Of a stretch of DNA of 44,839 bases, positions 1 through 8,432 are shown piece after piece. The position numbers and the translations under genes were made by a program. The notes beneath the pieces are model-generated. The model was not told where the DNA came from. It ran no database searches and worked only from the letters and a program-made list of their open reading frames with translations. Source of the stretch: Clostridium sp. DSM 8431. Its GTDB lineage: Bacteria; Bacillota; Clostridia; Clostridiales; Clostridiaceae. The stretch lies in assembly GCF_900116755.1 (NCBI RefSeq), contig NZ_FPBY01000005.1:1-44839 (forward strand), read 5' to 3'. Within the stretch, counting starts at the first letter, position 1. Each line of letters begins with the position of its first letter.

Positions 1-458
1 AAGCTGAAATAGATAGAATTGCTCAAACAACAGAATTCAATACTCAAAACCTTTTCTCAAATGGGACAAGTGTTACATTCCAAGTAGGAGCAAATGCAGG
101 ACAAACTATTTCAGTTGCATTTGGACAAATGACAGCAGAAGCTCTAAGTGTTAGTGGTGTTTCAGTTAACGATGATGATACTGCAAAATCTGCAATCAGC
201 ACAATTAATGCTGCAATAGTAAAAGTATCAAGTCAAAGATCAGCATTAGGTGCAGTACAAAATAGATTAGAGCATACAATAGCAAACTTAGATAATGCAT
301 CAGAAAACTTAACAGCAGCAGAAAGTAGAATAAGAGATGTAAATATGGCTAAGGAAATGTCAACTTACTCAAAAGAAAATATTCTACAACAAGCAGCTCA
401 GGCGATGTTAGCTCAAGCTAATCAATTACCACAAAATGTTCTTCAATTATTAAGATAG
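1..458 (+). CDS. Flagellin, C-terminal part (5' end outside window)
   Basis: This is the 3' end of a flagellin, the subunit of the flagellar filament. The reading frame is already open at base 3 and encodes a typical end of the central domain (AEIDRIAQTTEFN, NTQNLF) followed by the conserved C-terminal D1/D0 helices: a SSQRSALGAVQNRLEHTI stretch, an AESRIRDVNMAKEM stretch, and the terminus ending ANQLPQNVLQLLR. The C-terminal D0 helix is needed for export and polymerisation in this family. The ATG at 129 is internal and is not the start. The sequence is canonical, unlike the second flagellin at 3617. A strong terminator follows at once, so it is probably its own transcript or the end of one; any promoter lies outside the window. 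Confidence 0.95.
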   Translation, partial: AEIDRIAQTTEFNTQNLFSNGTSVTFQVGANAGQTISVAFGQMTAEALSVSGVSVNDDDTAKSAISTINAAIVKVSSQRSALGAVQNRLEHTIANLDNASENLTAAESRIRDVNMAKEMSTYSKENILQQAAQAMLAQANQLPQNVLQLLR

Positions 459-487
459 TAGATATTAAAAAAATAAAAGAAGCTTAG

Positions 488-525
488 AAAAGGTAAACTC
501 ATTTATTTGAGTTTACCTTTTTTGT
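488..525 (+). terminator. Rho-independent terminator after flagellin
   Basis: A perfect 14-bp inverted repeat (488-501 against 508-521) with a 6-base loop is followed by a T run. It lies 30 bases after the flagellin stop, as expected for a highly expressed filament gene. Confidence 0.9.
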
Positions 526-552
526 TCAAGAAATCTGTATTTATTACGATAA
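526..552 (+). promoter_or_regulatory. Possible sigma-D (sigma-28) promoter for the glycosyltransferase gene
   Basis: TCAA at 526-529, then 15 bases, then TACGATAA at 545-552. The Gram-positive sigma-D consensus is TAAA-N15-GCCGATAA, so spacing is exact, with one mismatch at -35 and two at -10. It starts right after the flagellin terminator and about 40 bases before the next gene. It would place the glycosyltransferase in the late flagellar class together with filament genes. Confidence 0.5.
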
Positions 553-592
553 TTATTTATGTGTTGTTATAGAGTATTAAGGAGTGACGAAA

Positions 593-2833
593 ATGAAGCT
601 AAGTGTAGCTATGATTGTAAAAAATGAAGAAAACAATTTAGACAGAACGTTAAAAGCTTTAATGGATTTAAATAAAAAATTGGATCTAGAAATAATTATT
701 GTTGATACTGGAAGTACAGATAAAACAATGGATATTGCAAGAAAATATACAGATAAGTTATATGAACATAAATGGTCTGGAAACTTCTCGGAAATGAGAA
801 ATATAAGTTTAAGCTATTGTAGTGGCGATTGGGTTTTAGTATTAGATGCAGATGAAGTTTTAGAAGATCCAGATAAATTAATAGAGTTTTTATATTCTGA
901 TAAAGGGGAATTATTTAATTCAGCTACAATAAGAATAAGAAATTATGATAAGGATGATGATAAGTATACTAATGAAGCATCGCTTATAAGATTATTTAGA
1001 AATAGTAAAGGCTTAAAATATACAGGAAAGGTTCATGAACAACCAGTATATAAAAAGCCACTAGCAAATAGTGAAGTATCTTTTAAACATTATGGATATA
1101 GTGCGGATGATTATGAACTTATGAATTATAAGTTTGAAAGAAATAAAGAACTATTAGAAGATGAATTAAAAACAGCTAAAGGTGATTATAAAATATATGT
1201 TCTGTTCCAATTAAGTAAAACATATTCTATGGCTAATAAGAATGATACGGCATTAAAATATATTAAAAAAGCATATGATCTTGAGAAAAAGAGAAAAGAT
1301 AAAGATACTATACATAGTTTTGTATATCATTGGTATGCGTCTGTACTTTTTAATAGAAAAGAATATGAAAAGACTATAAAGATTTGTAAGGAATTTGAAG
1401 AGTATTGTGATGATAACTTAGATTTATTTTATATGATGGCAATAAGTTATTCCTGCAGAGAAGATTTTAAAGCAGCTTATAAATATTATGACAAATATTT
1501 TTGCTTGAGAGAAAAAAGACTAGATGGAGAGTTAAATAGAGATTTAAGCTTAACAGAAGGTTCACTTAAAAGTTATGATAAAATGATATCTAATATAATC
1601 ATATGCTATTATAAAGAGAAAAAATATGATAAAGCTATAAGCGAATTTAAAAAGAATAGTAAGGAAGTTAAATTTGGTAATGATATTGAGGCTTTATATG
1701 TATTTTGCTGTATGGTTACAAAAAGATTATCAAAAGTAATAGATTTTTATAAAGATAAAAAAATTAGAGATGAAGATGTTGAAAGCGTTATTATGAATTT
1801 TAACAACATTGATACTTATGAATATGTACAAGATATAAAAGAAGTTGAAAAAGTTTTATCTGAAATTGATGAAAGAGTAAAGATATATTTTGATTGTGTT
1901 AAAAACAGCTGTTATAAGGATGCTGATAAAATAGATTATTCTATTATGTATGAATGGAAATGTAGTATTTTAGAAAGAGCTATAGTAAATGACTCTAAAA
2001 ATATTGAATTAATTAAAGATAATACGAATGAAGTTATAAAAGCTTATATTGAGAAAGTTTGTAATAATTTTGAGTGTCTTGAAGTTGTATATAATTATAC
2101 TAAGGAGAAATTTTTGTCTACTGAAATAAAAGATTTGAATTTTGTATGCAATATAGAAAATGTATTGATGTTTAATGGATCTATTTCAAAGGACAAATTT
2201 GAAGATTTAGTATTTAGAGTTTTAGCTAATAAATCATTATATAGAAGTTTTGTATATAATATAGAACAAATAGGTGAAATTAATTTAAGATTAGTATTAG
2301 ATTCATATGATAGAGTATGCTATGATATAGAAAAAGAGATAAAATCATATTCTAAAGATAGACTAAGCTATGTGAAAAAACTTAGAAGCATAATGGAAGA
2401 TAGCAAGGCTTATACAAAAGTTATAAAAACATTTATAAGTAAAGTTACAGATAATCCAATAAGTGAAGAAATGATTAGAGAAAAAGAAAATATATTTAAC
2501 ATAATAGAAAATATGATTTCTAATAATAATATAAATGCTGCTGAAGATTTATTGATTAATCTTGAAGAGGTTTTTAAATTTGATGGAAAAATATATAATT
2601 ATAAAGGAGTTATATATTTTATAAAACAAGATTATACTAATGCTTTAGAAAACTTATCATTAGCTGCAATTTTAATGGAAGATAAGTTTGATTCACTGTT
2701 TAATATAGCTTGTGTAATGGAAAATATGAAGAGGATTAATGATGCTAAAAAATTCTATGAATTATCATATAAGTGTTGTGGTGATGATAGTATGAAAGAA
2801 CAAATAAATGAAATTTTACAAAGCCTAAATTAG
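593..2833 (+). CDS. GT2 family glycosyltransferase with C-terminal helical (TPR-like) repeats
   Basis: Cytoplasmic family 2 glycosyltransferase of the SunS-like, repeat-bearing type. The N-terminal 100 residues carry the GT-A fold: SVAMIVKNEENNLDRTL, then IIIVDTGSTDKT (nucleotide-sugar site), then VLVLDADEVL with the metal-binding DxD. The rest, to about residue 746, is rich in Lys, Glu, Tyr and amphipathic helices, with TPR-like stretches near residues 190-310 and again at the C-terminus (SLFNIACVMENMKRINDAKKFYELS-type unit). The ATG at 593 is chosen because AAGGAG at 578-583 sits 9 bases upstream; an in-frame GTG at 584 directly abuts that site. It lies between two flagellin genes, so flagellin O-glycosylation is the likely job, but the sugar and target are inferred. 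No export signal is seen. Confidence 0.8.
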   Translation: MKLSVAMIVKNEENNLDRTLKALMDLNKKLDLEIIIVDTGSTDKTMDIARKYTDKLYEHKWSGNFSEMRNISLSYCSGDWVLVLDADEVLEDPDKLIEFLYSDKGELFNSATIRIRNYDKDDDKYTNEASLIRLFRNSKGLKYTGKVHEQPVYKKPLANSEVSFKHYGYSADDYELMNYKFERNKELLEDELKTAKGDYKIYVLFQLSKTYSMANKNDTALKYIKKAYDLEKKRKDKDTIHSFVYHWYASVLFNRKEYEKTIKICKEFEEYCDDNLDLFYMMAISYSCREDFKAAYKYYDKYFCLREKRLDGELNRDLSLTEGSLKSYDKMISNIIICYYKEKKYDKAISEFKKNSKEVKFGNDIEALYVFCCMVTKRLSKVIDFYKDKKIRDEDVESVIMNFNNIDTYEYVQDIKEVEKVLSEIDERVKIYFDCVKNSCYKDADKIDYSIMYEWKCSILERAIVNDSKNIELIKDNTNEVIKAYIEKVCNNFECLEVVYNYTKEKFLSTEIKDLNFVCNIENVLMFNGSISKDKFEDLVFRVLANKSLYRSFVYNIEQIGEINLRLVLDSYDRVCYDIEKEIKSYSKDRLSYVKKLRSIMEDSKAYTKVIKTFISKVTDNPISEEMIREKENIFNIIENMISNNNINAAEDLLINLEEVFKFDGKIYNYKGVIYFIKQDYTNALENLSLAAILMEDKFDSLFNIACVMENMKRINDAKKFYELSYKCCGDDSMKEQINEILQSLN

Positions 2834-2954
2834 AATGATATATAATTATAATTTGTATTAAGTTTAGTTATAAAGATTCTTTATAGAAAAGTTATTAGGA
2901 TGTTTGGATTATGGCTAGTATAGCCTGTATTAATTAAATTAAAATTATTATTTG

Positions 2955-2985
2955 AAAGCTGTTAGCAAATGCTGACAGCTTTTTG
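2955..2985 (+). terminator. Rho-independent terminator after the glycosyltransferase
   Basis: A 12-bp stem (2955-2966 against 2971-2982, one G-U pair) with an AAAT loop is followed by TTTT. It lies about 120 bases after the gene stop. Confidence 0.8.
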
Positions 2986-3013
2986 GTTGTTAGAAGGAAG
3001 TGTAAAAGATGTT

Positions 3014-3394
3014 ATGATAATTCATATGGTTCTTGTTGAAGCATCAGGAAGAGTTGGATTAGATGATCTTTTGGAGACTTTCTTTGCAATATAAATTAAA
3101 GCTTATTCTGATTTTTTAATTAAAGAAGGAAAACCAAGTGTAGTTATAATAACTCATGTCCCAGCAAGTACATATTTGTGGTATGAGTCATTAAAGGTTA
3201 TGGGCCTTGATAAAGAAGTTCATATAATATACTGGGCACTGGGATTATGACCTTATACCTAGTATGGAATAGGTTTTGATAAATTGTTAAGTTTTGCTAA
3301 TAACTATATAGCTATATCTAAAGAGGTGTATAATTAAAGTATAGAAAATTATGTTGCATCTGCTAAAGAGTTTAAAAAGCAAAAAAGTATATAA
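3014..3394 (+). pseudogene. Decayed open frame, possibly a glycosyltransferase remnant
   Basis: A single reading frame from the ATG at 3014 stays protein-like for about 126 codons but is broken by in-frame stops at 3092-3094, after YWALGL (TGA), three codons later (TAG), after SKEVYN (TAA) and at 3392-3394. Fragments such as PSVVIITHVPASTYLWYES, DKEVHIIYWALGL and NNYIAISKEVYN resemble the N-terminal half of GT4-type glycosyltransferases, where a hydrophobic strand ending in His and an 'IAISKE'-like strand are common. That family call is tentative. No frameshift is needed within this stretch, so decay was mostly by point mutation. It sits between a glycosyltransferase and a flagellin, consistent with erosion of a flagellar glycosylation gene. 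The rest of the 783-base gap (2834-3616) holds a terminator, this remnant and the sigma-D promoter. Confidence 0.55.
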
Positions 3395-3562
3395 TAAGTT
3401 TAAAAAAGCAATAGAAAAATATATTTAGCAATTTAGAGGAATTTAAAAGGTGTAGAAGAATAATTATAACAGAGCAAATGAATTTCAAAATTCAAATATG
3501 ATGATAAATTTATTTTTTTTTGTTTGGTATAAAAAGGATTTAATTCAAAATTTAGTGCTCTA

Positions 3563-3589
3563 TAAAGAATGAGTACAACTAGACGATAA
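3563..3589 (+). promoter_or_regulatory. Sigma-D (sigma-28) promoter for second flagellin
   Basis: TAAA at 3563-3566, exactly 15 bases, then GACGATAA at 3582-3589, against the consensus TAAA-N15-GCCGATAA (one mismatch). The predicted transcript would begin near 3596, just ahead of a GGAGG site and the ATG at 3617. The sigma factor itself is encoded at 26653-27378 in this window. Confidence 0.8.
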
Positions 3590-3616
3590 TAATAAAAAGA
3601 GTAGGAGGAAATATAT

Positions 3617-4468
3617 ATGAGATTATGCCATAATATGAATTCTTTGAGTTTATATAATAAATATAAAAAGAATTTAAGTGTATCACAAAGTACATTAAAT
3701 AAAATAACTTCAGGAGTAAAGATAAATTCAGCAAAGGATAATCCAGATAAAATAGGGCAGTCAGAAGCTATGAGAATAAAGATAAAAAGTATGCAAACTG
3801 CTCAAAAAAATATGCAAGATGGATCATCTATGCTACAAGTGGCAGATGGTGCACTGCAACAAGTTAATAATATGCTTTCTAGATTGAAAGAGTTAGCTGT
3901 TAGTGCTGCTGATGATACTAAAACAGAGGGTGACAAAAAAATTATTCAAGAAGAGGCAAAACAAATATTATCAGGTATAAATGATATAGCTTCCAATACT
4001 GAATTTAATGGAATTAAGCTTATAGGAAAGGAAACTGTTATTGATAATAAAAAGCCAGAGTATCAGATAGCAACAACAGGAGCTGAAGTTGGAGATAATA
4101 TGAAGGTTCCTATATATAATATCAATACTGGTTTTATTGAAGATGAAGACGGAAATAGATTGTGCGATATTGATTTAGTCAATAATCCAAGTCAAGCCAT
4201 TGGTGTTGTAAGTGCATCTATAAATATTGTAAATGAAATTAGATCAGTATATGGAGCTATTAATAATAAGTTTGATTCTTCTTATGAGAGACTTCAAAGT
4301 AGTACTGATATAGCTGAAAATGCAAGTAGTAAGTTAACAGATGCAGATATTGCTGAGGAAATGGTTAACTATTCTAAAACACAAATATTATATGAAGCAC
4401 AAATTGCATTGATTGCTCAAAGCAATAGATTTCCAATGGATGCCTTGAAAGTTTTGGATAAATTATAA
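3617..4468 (+). CDS. Flagellin-like protein (divergent, probably minor filament or junction subunit)
   Basis: Full-length 283-aa flagellin homologue. The N-terminal helix (HNMNSLSLYNKY, LNKITSGVKIN, MQTAQKNMQDGSSMLQVADGAL) and the C-terminal helix (LTDADIAEEMVNYSKTQIL, ALIAQSNRFPMDALKVL) are flagellin D0/D1. The central part is short. It departs from typical flagellins in two places: the usual GDDAAGLAISE loop reads KDNPDKIGQSEAM, and the C-terminus ends ALKVLDKL instead of a LQLLR-type end. The ATG at 3617 has GTAGGAGGAA upstream. It has its own sigma-D promoter and terminator, so it is a monocistronic late gene ahead of flgB. A minor flagellin, or a filament subunit with a specialised position, is likely; a FlgL-type junction protein is less likely because the overall pattern is flagellin. 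Confidence 0.8.
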   Translation: MRLCHNMNSLSLYNKYKKNLSVSQSTLNKITSGVKINSAKDNPDKIGQSEAMRIKIKSMQTAQKNMQDGSSMLQVADGALQQVNNMLSRLKELAVSAADDTKTEGDKKIIQEEAKQILSGINDIASNTEFNGIKLIGKETVIDNKKPEYQIATTGAEVGDNMKVPIYNINTGFIEDEDGNRLCDIDLVNNPSQAIGVVSASINIVNEIRSVYGAINNKFDSSYERLQSSTDIAENASSKLTDADIAEEMVNYSKTQILYEAQIALIAQSNRFPMDALKVLDKL

Positions 4469-4476
4469 AAGTTATG

Positions 4477-4527
4477 AAGTAATAGCTAAAAACTATAGTT
4501 ATGGTTTTAAAAGTTATTACTTTTTCT
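4477..4527 (+). terminator. Rho-independent terminator after second flagellin
   Basis: Outer stem AAGTAATA (4477-4484) pairs with TATTACTT (4515-4522), with an inner A/T-rich helix in the loop region, and is followed by TTTTCTTTT. It separates the flagellin from the flgB operon. Confidence 0.65.
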
Positions 4528-4574
4528 TTTTGAATAAAAATATTCAGACTTTATAAAAAACATAATTTTAGATA

Positions 4575-4603
4575 TGGAAAAATGTGACGTAATAGATTAT
4601 AAT
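4575..4603 (+). promoter_or_regulatory. Possible sigma-A promoter of the flgB operon
   Basis: TGGAAA at 4575-4580, 17 bases, TATAAT at 4598-4603. The -10 is perfect and the -35 matches 4 of 6. It is the only good candidate in the gap before flgB and would give a leader of roughly 90 bases. No c-di-GMP riboswitch motif was recognised in that leader. Confidence 0.5.
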
Positions 4604-4701
4604 AATCTTATGTAAGTATAAAGGATGAGACATTATATTACAAAAAACAACAATTATAAAATTAAAAAATTAAAGTGGTTTGAGAATATAGGAGGTGTAT
4701 T

Positions 4702-5109
4702 ATGGCGATAAGTATTGCGGGAAATGACAACAATTCTTATGGATTGATTAAGGAAGGGTTACAAGCAGCTAATACAAGAACAAAAGTTATAGCGAATAAT
4801 ATGGCCAATGTTAATACGGCTAATTATAAAAGGTTTAGTGTAGTATTTGAAGATAACTTAAATGGTAATAATAGTTCAGGGTTAGCTTTAAAAAGAACAA
4901 ATACTGGGCACATAACTAAGGGTAACATGGATGGGAATATTTCGGTTGTTAGAGATGCTAATAGAAGCATGAAAGAAGATGGAAATAACGTTGATTTAGA
5001 TGTAGAAAAAGTTGAACAAGCTGCTAATACATTAAAATATAATGCTTTAATTACCCAGGCTAATACGAAACTAAGTAATATAAGATATATAATAAGTGGA
5101 GGAAATTAG
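4702..5109 (+). CDS. flgB: Flagellar basal body rod protein FlgB
   Basis: Proximal rod subunit, exported through the flagellar type III apparatus and assembled on the MS ring. The 135-aa length is normal. The N-terminal rod signature is visible as [16 protein letters not shown], and the C-terminal amphipathic helix ([19 protein letters not shown]) is typical of axial proteins. ATG 4702 is preceded by AGGAGGTG. It is first in the long flagellar operon, and its stop is one base before the flgC start. Confidence 0.95.
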   Translation: MAISIAGNDNNSYGLIKEGLQAANTRTKVIANNMANVNTANYKRFSVVFEDNLNGNNSSGLALKRTNTGHITKGNMDGNISVVRDANRSMKEDGNNVDLDVEKVEQAANTLKYNALITQANTKLSNIRYIISGGN

Positions 5110-5110
5110 G

Positions 5111-5515
5111 ATGAGTAGTTTTAATGCAATGAGAATTAGTGCAAGTGGATTGTCAGCAGAAAGACTTAGAATGGATACAGTAACTTCTAATATGGCTAAT
5201 GCATCTACTACAAGAACTGAAAATGGTGGGCCATATACTAGAAAGGTAGCAGTATTTAAAGAAGTGTTAGATTCTGCAGGTAAATTAAATGGGGTACAAG
5301 CAGTGGCAATAAAGGATGATAAGTCTGACTATAGAACAGAATATGATCCTACAAACCCAGATGCTAATGAAGAAGGATATGTGGTGTATCCTAATGTGAA
5401 TATATTAAATGAAATGGCGGATATGATAGCTGCAACAAGAGCTTATGAAGCTAATGCAGATACATTGGATGCAAACAAAAGTATGTTTATGAAGGCATTG
5501 GAAATTGGTAAATAG
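5111..5515 (+). CDS. flgC: Flagellar basal body rod protein FlgC
   Basis: Second proximal rod subunit, 134 aa. The N-terminus [22 protein letters not shown] with [11 protein letters not shown] is the classic FlgC rod motif, and the C-terminus has [23 protein letters not shown], diagnostic for FlgC/FlgG-type rod proteins. The ATG at 5111 follows GGAGGAAATTAG; a GTG at 5096 in the same frame lies inside that binding site and is rejected. It begins one base after flgB ends, so coupling is likely. Confidence 0.95.
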   Translation: MSSFNAMRISASGLSAERLRMDTVTSNMANASTTRTENGGPYTRKVAVFKEVLDSAGKLNGVQAVAIKDDKSDYRTEYDPTNPDANEEGYVVYPNVNILNEMADMIAATRAYEANADTLDANKSMFMKALEIGK

Positions 5516-5526
5516 GAGATGAATTT

Positions 5527-5829
5527 ATGAGAGTTAATAATTATGTTCCAAGTGAGAAAATATTTGAAGTTGATGGTGCTTCAAATAATGGGACGAAAAG
5601 TAATGGGATAAAAAGTTTTTCCGAAACTTTAACAAAGGCACTTGATGAAGTAAATGATACACAAATTAAAGCTGATGAAGCTACTAATGCTTTTGTCAGT
5701 GGACAAGATATGGAAATTAGTGACGTTATGCTTGCAGCAGAAGAAGGAAAATTAACATTACAATTTGCTGTTCAAGTTAGAAATAAGCTAGTAGACGCAT
5801 ATAAGGAATTATCAAATATTCAGATATAA
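5527..5829 (+). CDS. fliE: Flagellar hook-basal body complex protein FliE
   Basis: FliE links the MS ring to the rod and is the first axial protein exported. The 100-aa length fits the family. Recognisable parts are SFSETLTKALDEVN, the ATNAFVSGQDMEISDVMLAAEEGKL-type block and the C-terminal LQFAVQVRNKLVDAYKEL. It is placed between flgC and fliF, the standard order in Firmicutes. The binding site before ATG 5527 is AGGAGATG. Confidence 0.93.
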   Translation: MRVNNYVPSEKIFEVDGASNNGTKSNGIKSFSETLTKALDEVNDTQIKADEATNAFVSGQDMEISDVMLAAEEGKLTLQFAVQVRNKLVDAYKELSNIQI

Positions 5830-5846
5830 GGTAAGGAGTGCTATAG

Positions 5847-7409
5847 ATGAAAAAGCTTTCGGAATTTTTTAAAAAGCTTTGGACAAAGTTTAAATCCTTT
5901 AGTAGAAAAATAAGGATTGCAATTATTGTAGCAATAGTAGCGGTGTTAATTGCACTTGTAACAACAATAGTGTTATCTACATCGAAAAATTATGAGGTTT
6001 TATTTTCAAATTTAGATTCTACGGATGCAAATACAATAATATCAAAGTTAAGTGAAGAACAGATAAGTTATAAAGTCGAAGGAGATTCTATTTTAGTACC
6101 AAGTGAAGATAGAGATAAGCTAAGATTAGAATTATCATCAGACTTAACAGGAAGTACCGGCTACGAACTTATGGATAATAGTAAGTCTTTGGGAATGACA
6201 GATGAAGAATTTTCAATTATGAAAATTAGAATGGTTCAAGGTGAACTAGAAAAATCAATAAAGAGTCTTGATGCAGTAGAGTCTGCAAGAGTTCATATAA
6301 CAGAAGCAGAAAATTCAGTTTTTGTAAAAAATGCAACAGAAGGTTCAGCTGCTGTAATTCTTAAATTGAAACCAGGAAAAACACTAACAAAGGAACAGGT
6401 TAAATCTATAGTGGCAATGGTTTCAGCAGCAACTGAAGATATACCAGAACAAAATGTTCAAGTTATTGATAGCAATATGAATTTATTAAGTGATGGATTA
6501 AACCTTGGTGATTCAGGAGATGGAACAGTAAGTTCAGATTCAATTCAATCAAATAAACAGTTAGAGACTCAAAGCGAAGAAAAGTATGCTAATGCTATTG
6601 TAAGTCTACTAGAACCAGTGGTTGGAAAAGGAAAGGTATCAGCAGTTGTTAATGTGGATATGGATTTTGATTCTAAGAAGACAACTACAACAACAATTGA
6701 TCCAAATAAGGTGATAGTTAGTCAACAAACAAGCAAGGAACAAAGTACATCATCTGATGGAGCAACAGATAGTGGAAGTACTGTAGATAACAACTTAAGT
6801 AATACAATAATAAAGGATGATGGTAAAGTAACAAGCAGTAAAGAGGAACAAACAACTAATTATGATTCTGGAAAATCAGAATCAACAATTATTAGTAGTC
6901 CTGGAGAAATCAAAAGAATGACTGCTTCAATATTTATAGATGATGGGGCATTACCAGCGGATACTAGAGATCAACTTGAAAAATCAGTTGCATCTGCAAT
7001 TGGTATAGATACAACAAGAGGTGATGAAATATCATTAGTTGGAATGGCATTTGATACAACAGCATCAGATGAAGCTAAGGCACAAGTTGATGAATTTAAT
7101 GCTCAAATAGCAAGCCAAAAGAGAAATAAAATGATTATGTGGGGAGCTATTGCAGGAGTTATAGTTTTAGCAATAGTTGCAGGAATAATTATTTTTGCTA
7201 GAAGAAGAAAAGAAGATGATGATGAGGATGAAGAATTAGAAAATAGTTTAGATGTAGTAATTGATGATACTACACAATACAAGCCAATTGAGCTAGATAT
7301 AGAAAATCCTCAAACACAAATAGAAAATGAAATTAAGAACTATGCAAAAGAGAAGCCAGATCAAGTTGCAGATATTGTTAAGTCATGGCTAGCGGAAAAT
7401 GAGAGGTGA
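5847..7409 (+). CDS. fliF: Flagellar MS-ring protein FliF
   Basis: Forms the MS ring in the cytoplasmic membrane, on which rotor and export gate assemble. 520 aa, normal for the family. First membrane span is at about residues 24-46 (RIAIIVAIVAVLIALVTTIV), then the YscJ/FliF ring-building domains (NYEVLFSNLDSTDANTIISK, ESARVHITEAENSVF), a low-complexity Ser/Thr/Asp loop near residues 275-350, the second span near residues 430-450, and an acidic cytoplasmic tail. The tail ends with the FliG-binding segment (IKNYAKEKPDQVADIVKSWL). fliG starts 6 bases later. Confidence 0.96.
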   Translation: MKKLSEFFKKLWTKFKSFSRKIRIAIIVAIVAVLIALVTTIVLSTSKNYEVLFSNLDSTDANTIISKLSEEQISYKVEGDSILVPSEDRDKLRLELSSDLTGSTGYELMDNSKSLGMTDEEFSIMKIRMVQGELEKSIKSLDAVESARVHITEAENSVFVKNATEGSAAVILKLKPGKTLTKEQVKSIVAMVSAATEDIPEQNVQVIDSNMNLLSDGLNLGDSGDGTVSSDSIQSNKQLETQSEEKYANAIVSLLEPVVGKGKVSAVVNVDMDFDSKKTTTTTIDPNKVIVSQQTSKEQSTSSDGATDSGSTVDNNLSNTIIKDDGKVTSSKEEQTTNYDSGKSESTIISSPGEIKRMTASIFIDDGALPADTRDQLEKSVASAIGIDTTRGDEISLVGMAFDTTASDEAKAQVDEFNAQIASQKRNKMIMWGAIAGVIVLAIVAGIIIFARRRKEDDDEDEELENSLDVVIDDTTQYKPIELDIENPQTQIENEIKNYAKEKPDQVADIVKSWLAENER

Positions 7410-7415
7410 TAAAGC

Positions 7416-8432
7416 TTGACTAGGGAAAATGTAAAGTTAACAGGAATTCAAAAAGCAGCAGTTTTATTCATAACCTTGGGACCAGATGCATCATCTGCTA
7501 TATTAAAGAAATTACCTGAATCGGAAATACAAAAAATAACTTATGAAATAGCTAACATTACATCTGTCAATTCAGAACAGAGAGAAAGCATATTAAATGA
7601 GTTTTTGGAAATGAATAAAGCTAGAGATTATATACTTGAGGGAGGAATGGACTATGCAAGAGAACTTTTATCTAAAGCTTTAGGTACACAAAGAGCATCA
7701 GAAATACTTGAAAAAGTTTCTGAAGCTACTCAACAATATAGACCATTTGCCATAGCAAGAAAGGCTGATGCTCATCAGCTTCTAAATGTAATTGCATATG
7801 AGCACCCTCAAACTATTGCTTTAATTTTATGTTATCTTCCTCCTGATAAGGCTGCTCAAGTGGTAGCTGAGCTTCCTGAGGAGAAACAAAGTGAAGTGGC
7901 TTTTAGAATTGCTACAATGAAAGATACTTCACCAATGGTTATAAAGGAAATAGAAAAAGTTTTAGAAAGTAAATTATCTTCAGTAGTAAGAACTGAAATG
8001 ACTTCCTTAGGTGGAGTAGAAACATTAGTAGATATATTAAATCAAGTTGATAGAACTACTGAAAAGAATATTACAGAGAGTCTTGAAAGAGAAGATGCTG
8101 AACTTGCAGATAGAATTAAGAGCTCTATGTTTGTATTTGAAGATATTCTTACTCTTGATGATGCATCAATTCAAAGAATTCTTAGAGAAGTTGAAGCTAA
8201 GGAACTTGCTCTTGCACTTAAGGGATGTTCTGATGAGGTTGGTGAAGCTATTTTCAGAAACCAATCAAAGAGAGCTGCAGCTTCATTAAAAGAAGATATG
8301 GAATTCTTAGGACCAGTAAGATTAATGGATGTAGAAAAAGCACAACAAGATATTGTTTCTATAATTAGAAGATTAGACGATGCTGGAGAAATAATTATTT
8401 CAAGAGGTGGAGAAGATGCAATCATCTTATAG
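7416..8432 (+). CDS. fliG: Flagellar motor switch protein FliG
   Basis: Rotor protein of the switch complex: binds FliF by its N-terminus and works against the MotA stator ring by its C-terminus. 338 aa. The N-terminal GIQKAAVLFITLGPDASSAILKKL, the central EHPQTIALILCYLPPDKAAQVV (FliM-binding EHPQ motif) and the charged C-terminal torque helix (VFEDILTLDDASIQRILREVE) are all present. The start is TTG at 7416, supported by GAGAGGTGA at 7401-7409; no ATG fits. fliH overlaps its end. The partner proteins FliM and FliN are not in this window. Confidence 0.95.
   Translation: MTRENVKLTGIQKAAVLFITLGPDASSAILKKLPESEIQKITYEIANITSVNSEQRESILNEFLEMNKARDYILEGGMDYARELLSKALGTQRASEILEKVSEATQQYRPFAIARKADAHQLLNVIAYEHPQTIALILCYLPPDKAAQVVAELPEEKQSEVAFRIATMKDTSPMVIKEIEKVLESKLSSVVRTEMTSLGGVETLVDILNQVDRTTEKNITESLEREDAELADRIKSSMFVFEDILTLDDASIQRILREVEAKELALALKGCSDEVGEAIFRNQSKRAAASLKEDMEFLGPVRLMDVEKAQQDIVSIIRRLDDAGEIIISRGGEDAIIL

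Noticed and set aside
129-458. Stand-alone 109-aa protein starting at the ATG at 129
   Set aside because: The frame is open and flagellin-like upstream to the window edge, so this is the end of a larger flagellin.
4604-4701. c-di-GMP riboswitch in the flgB leader, as in C. difficile
   Set aside because: None of the conserved class-I or class-II segments was seen; only a possible sigma-A promoter remains.
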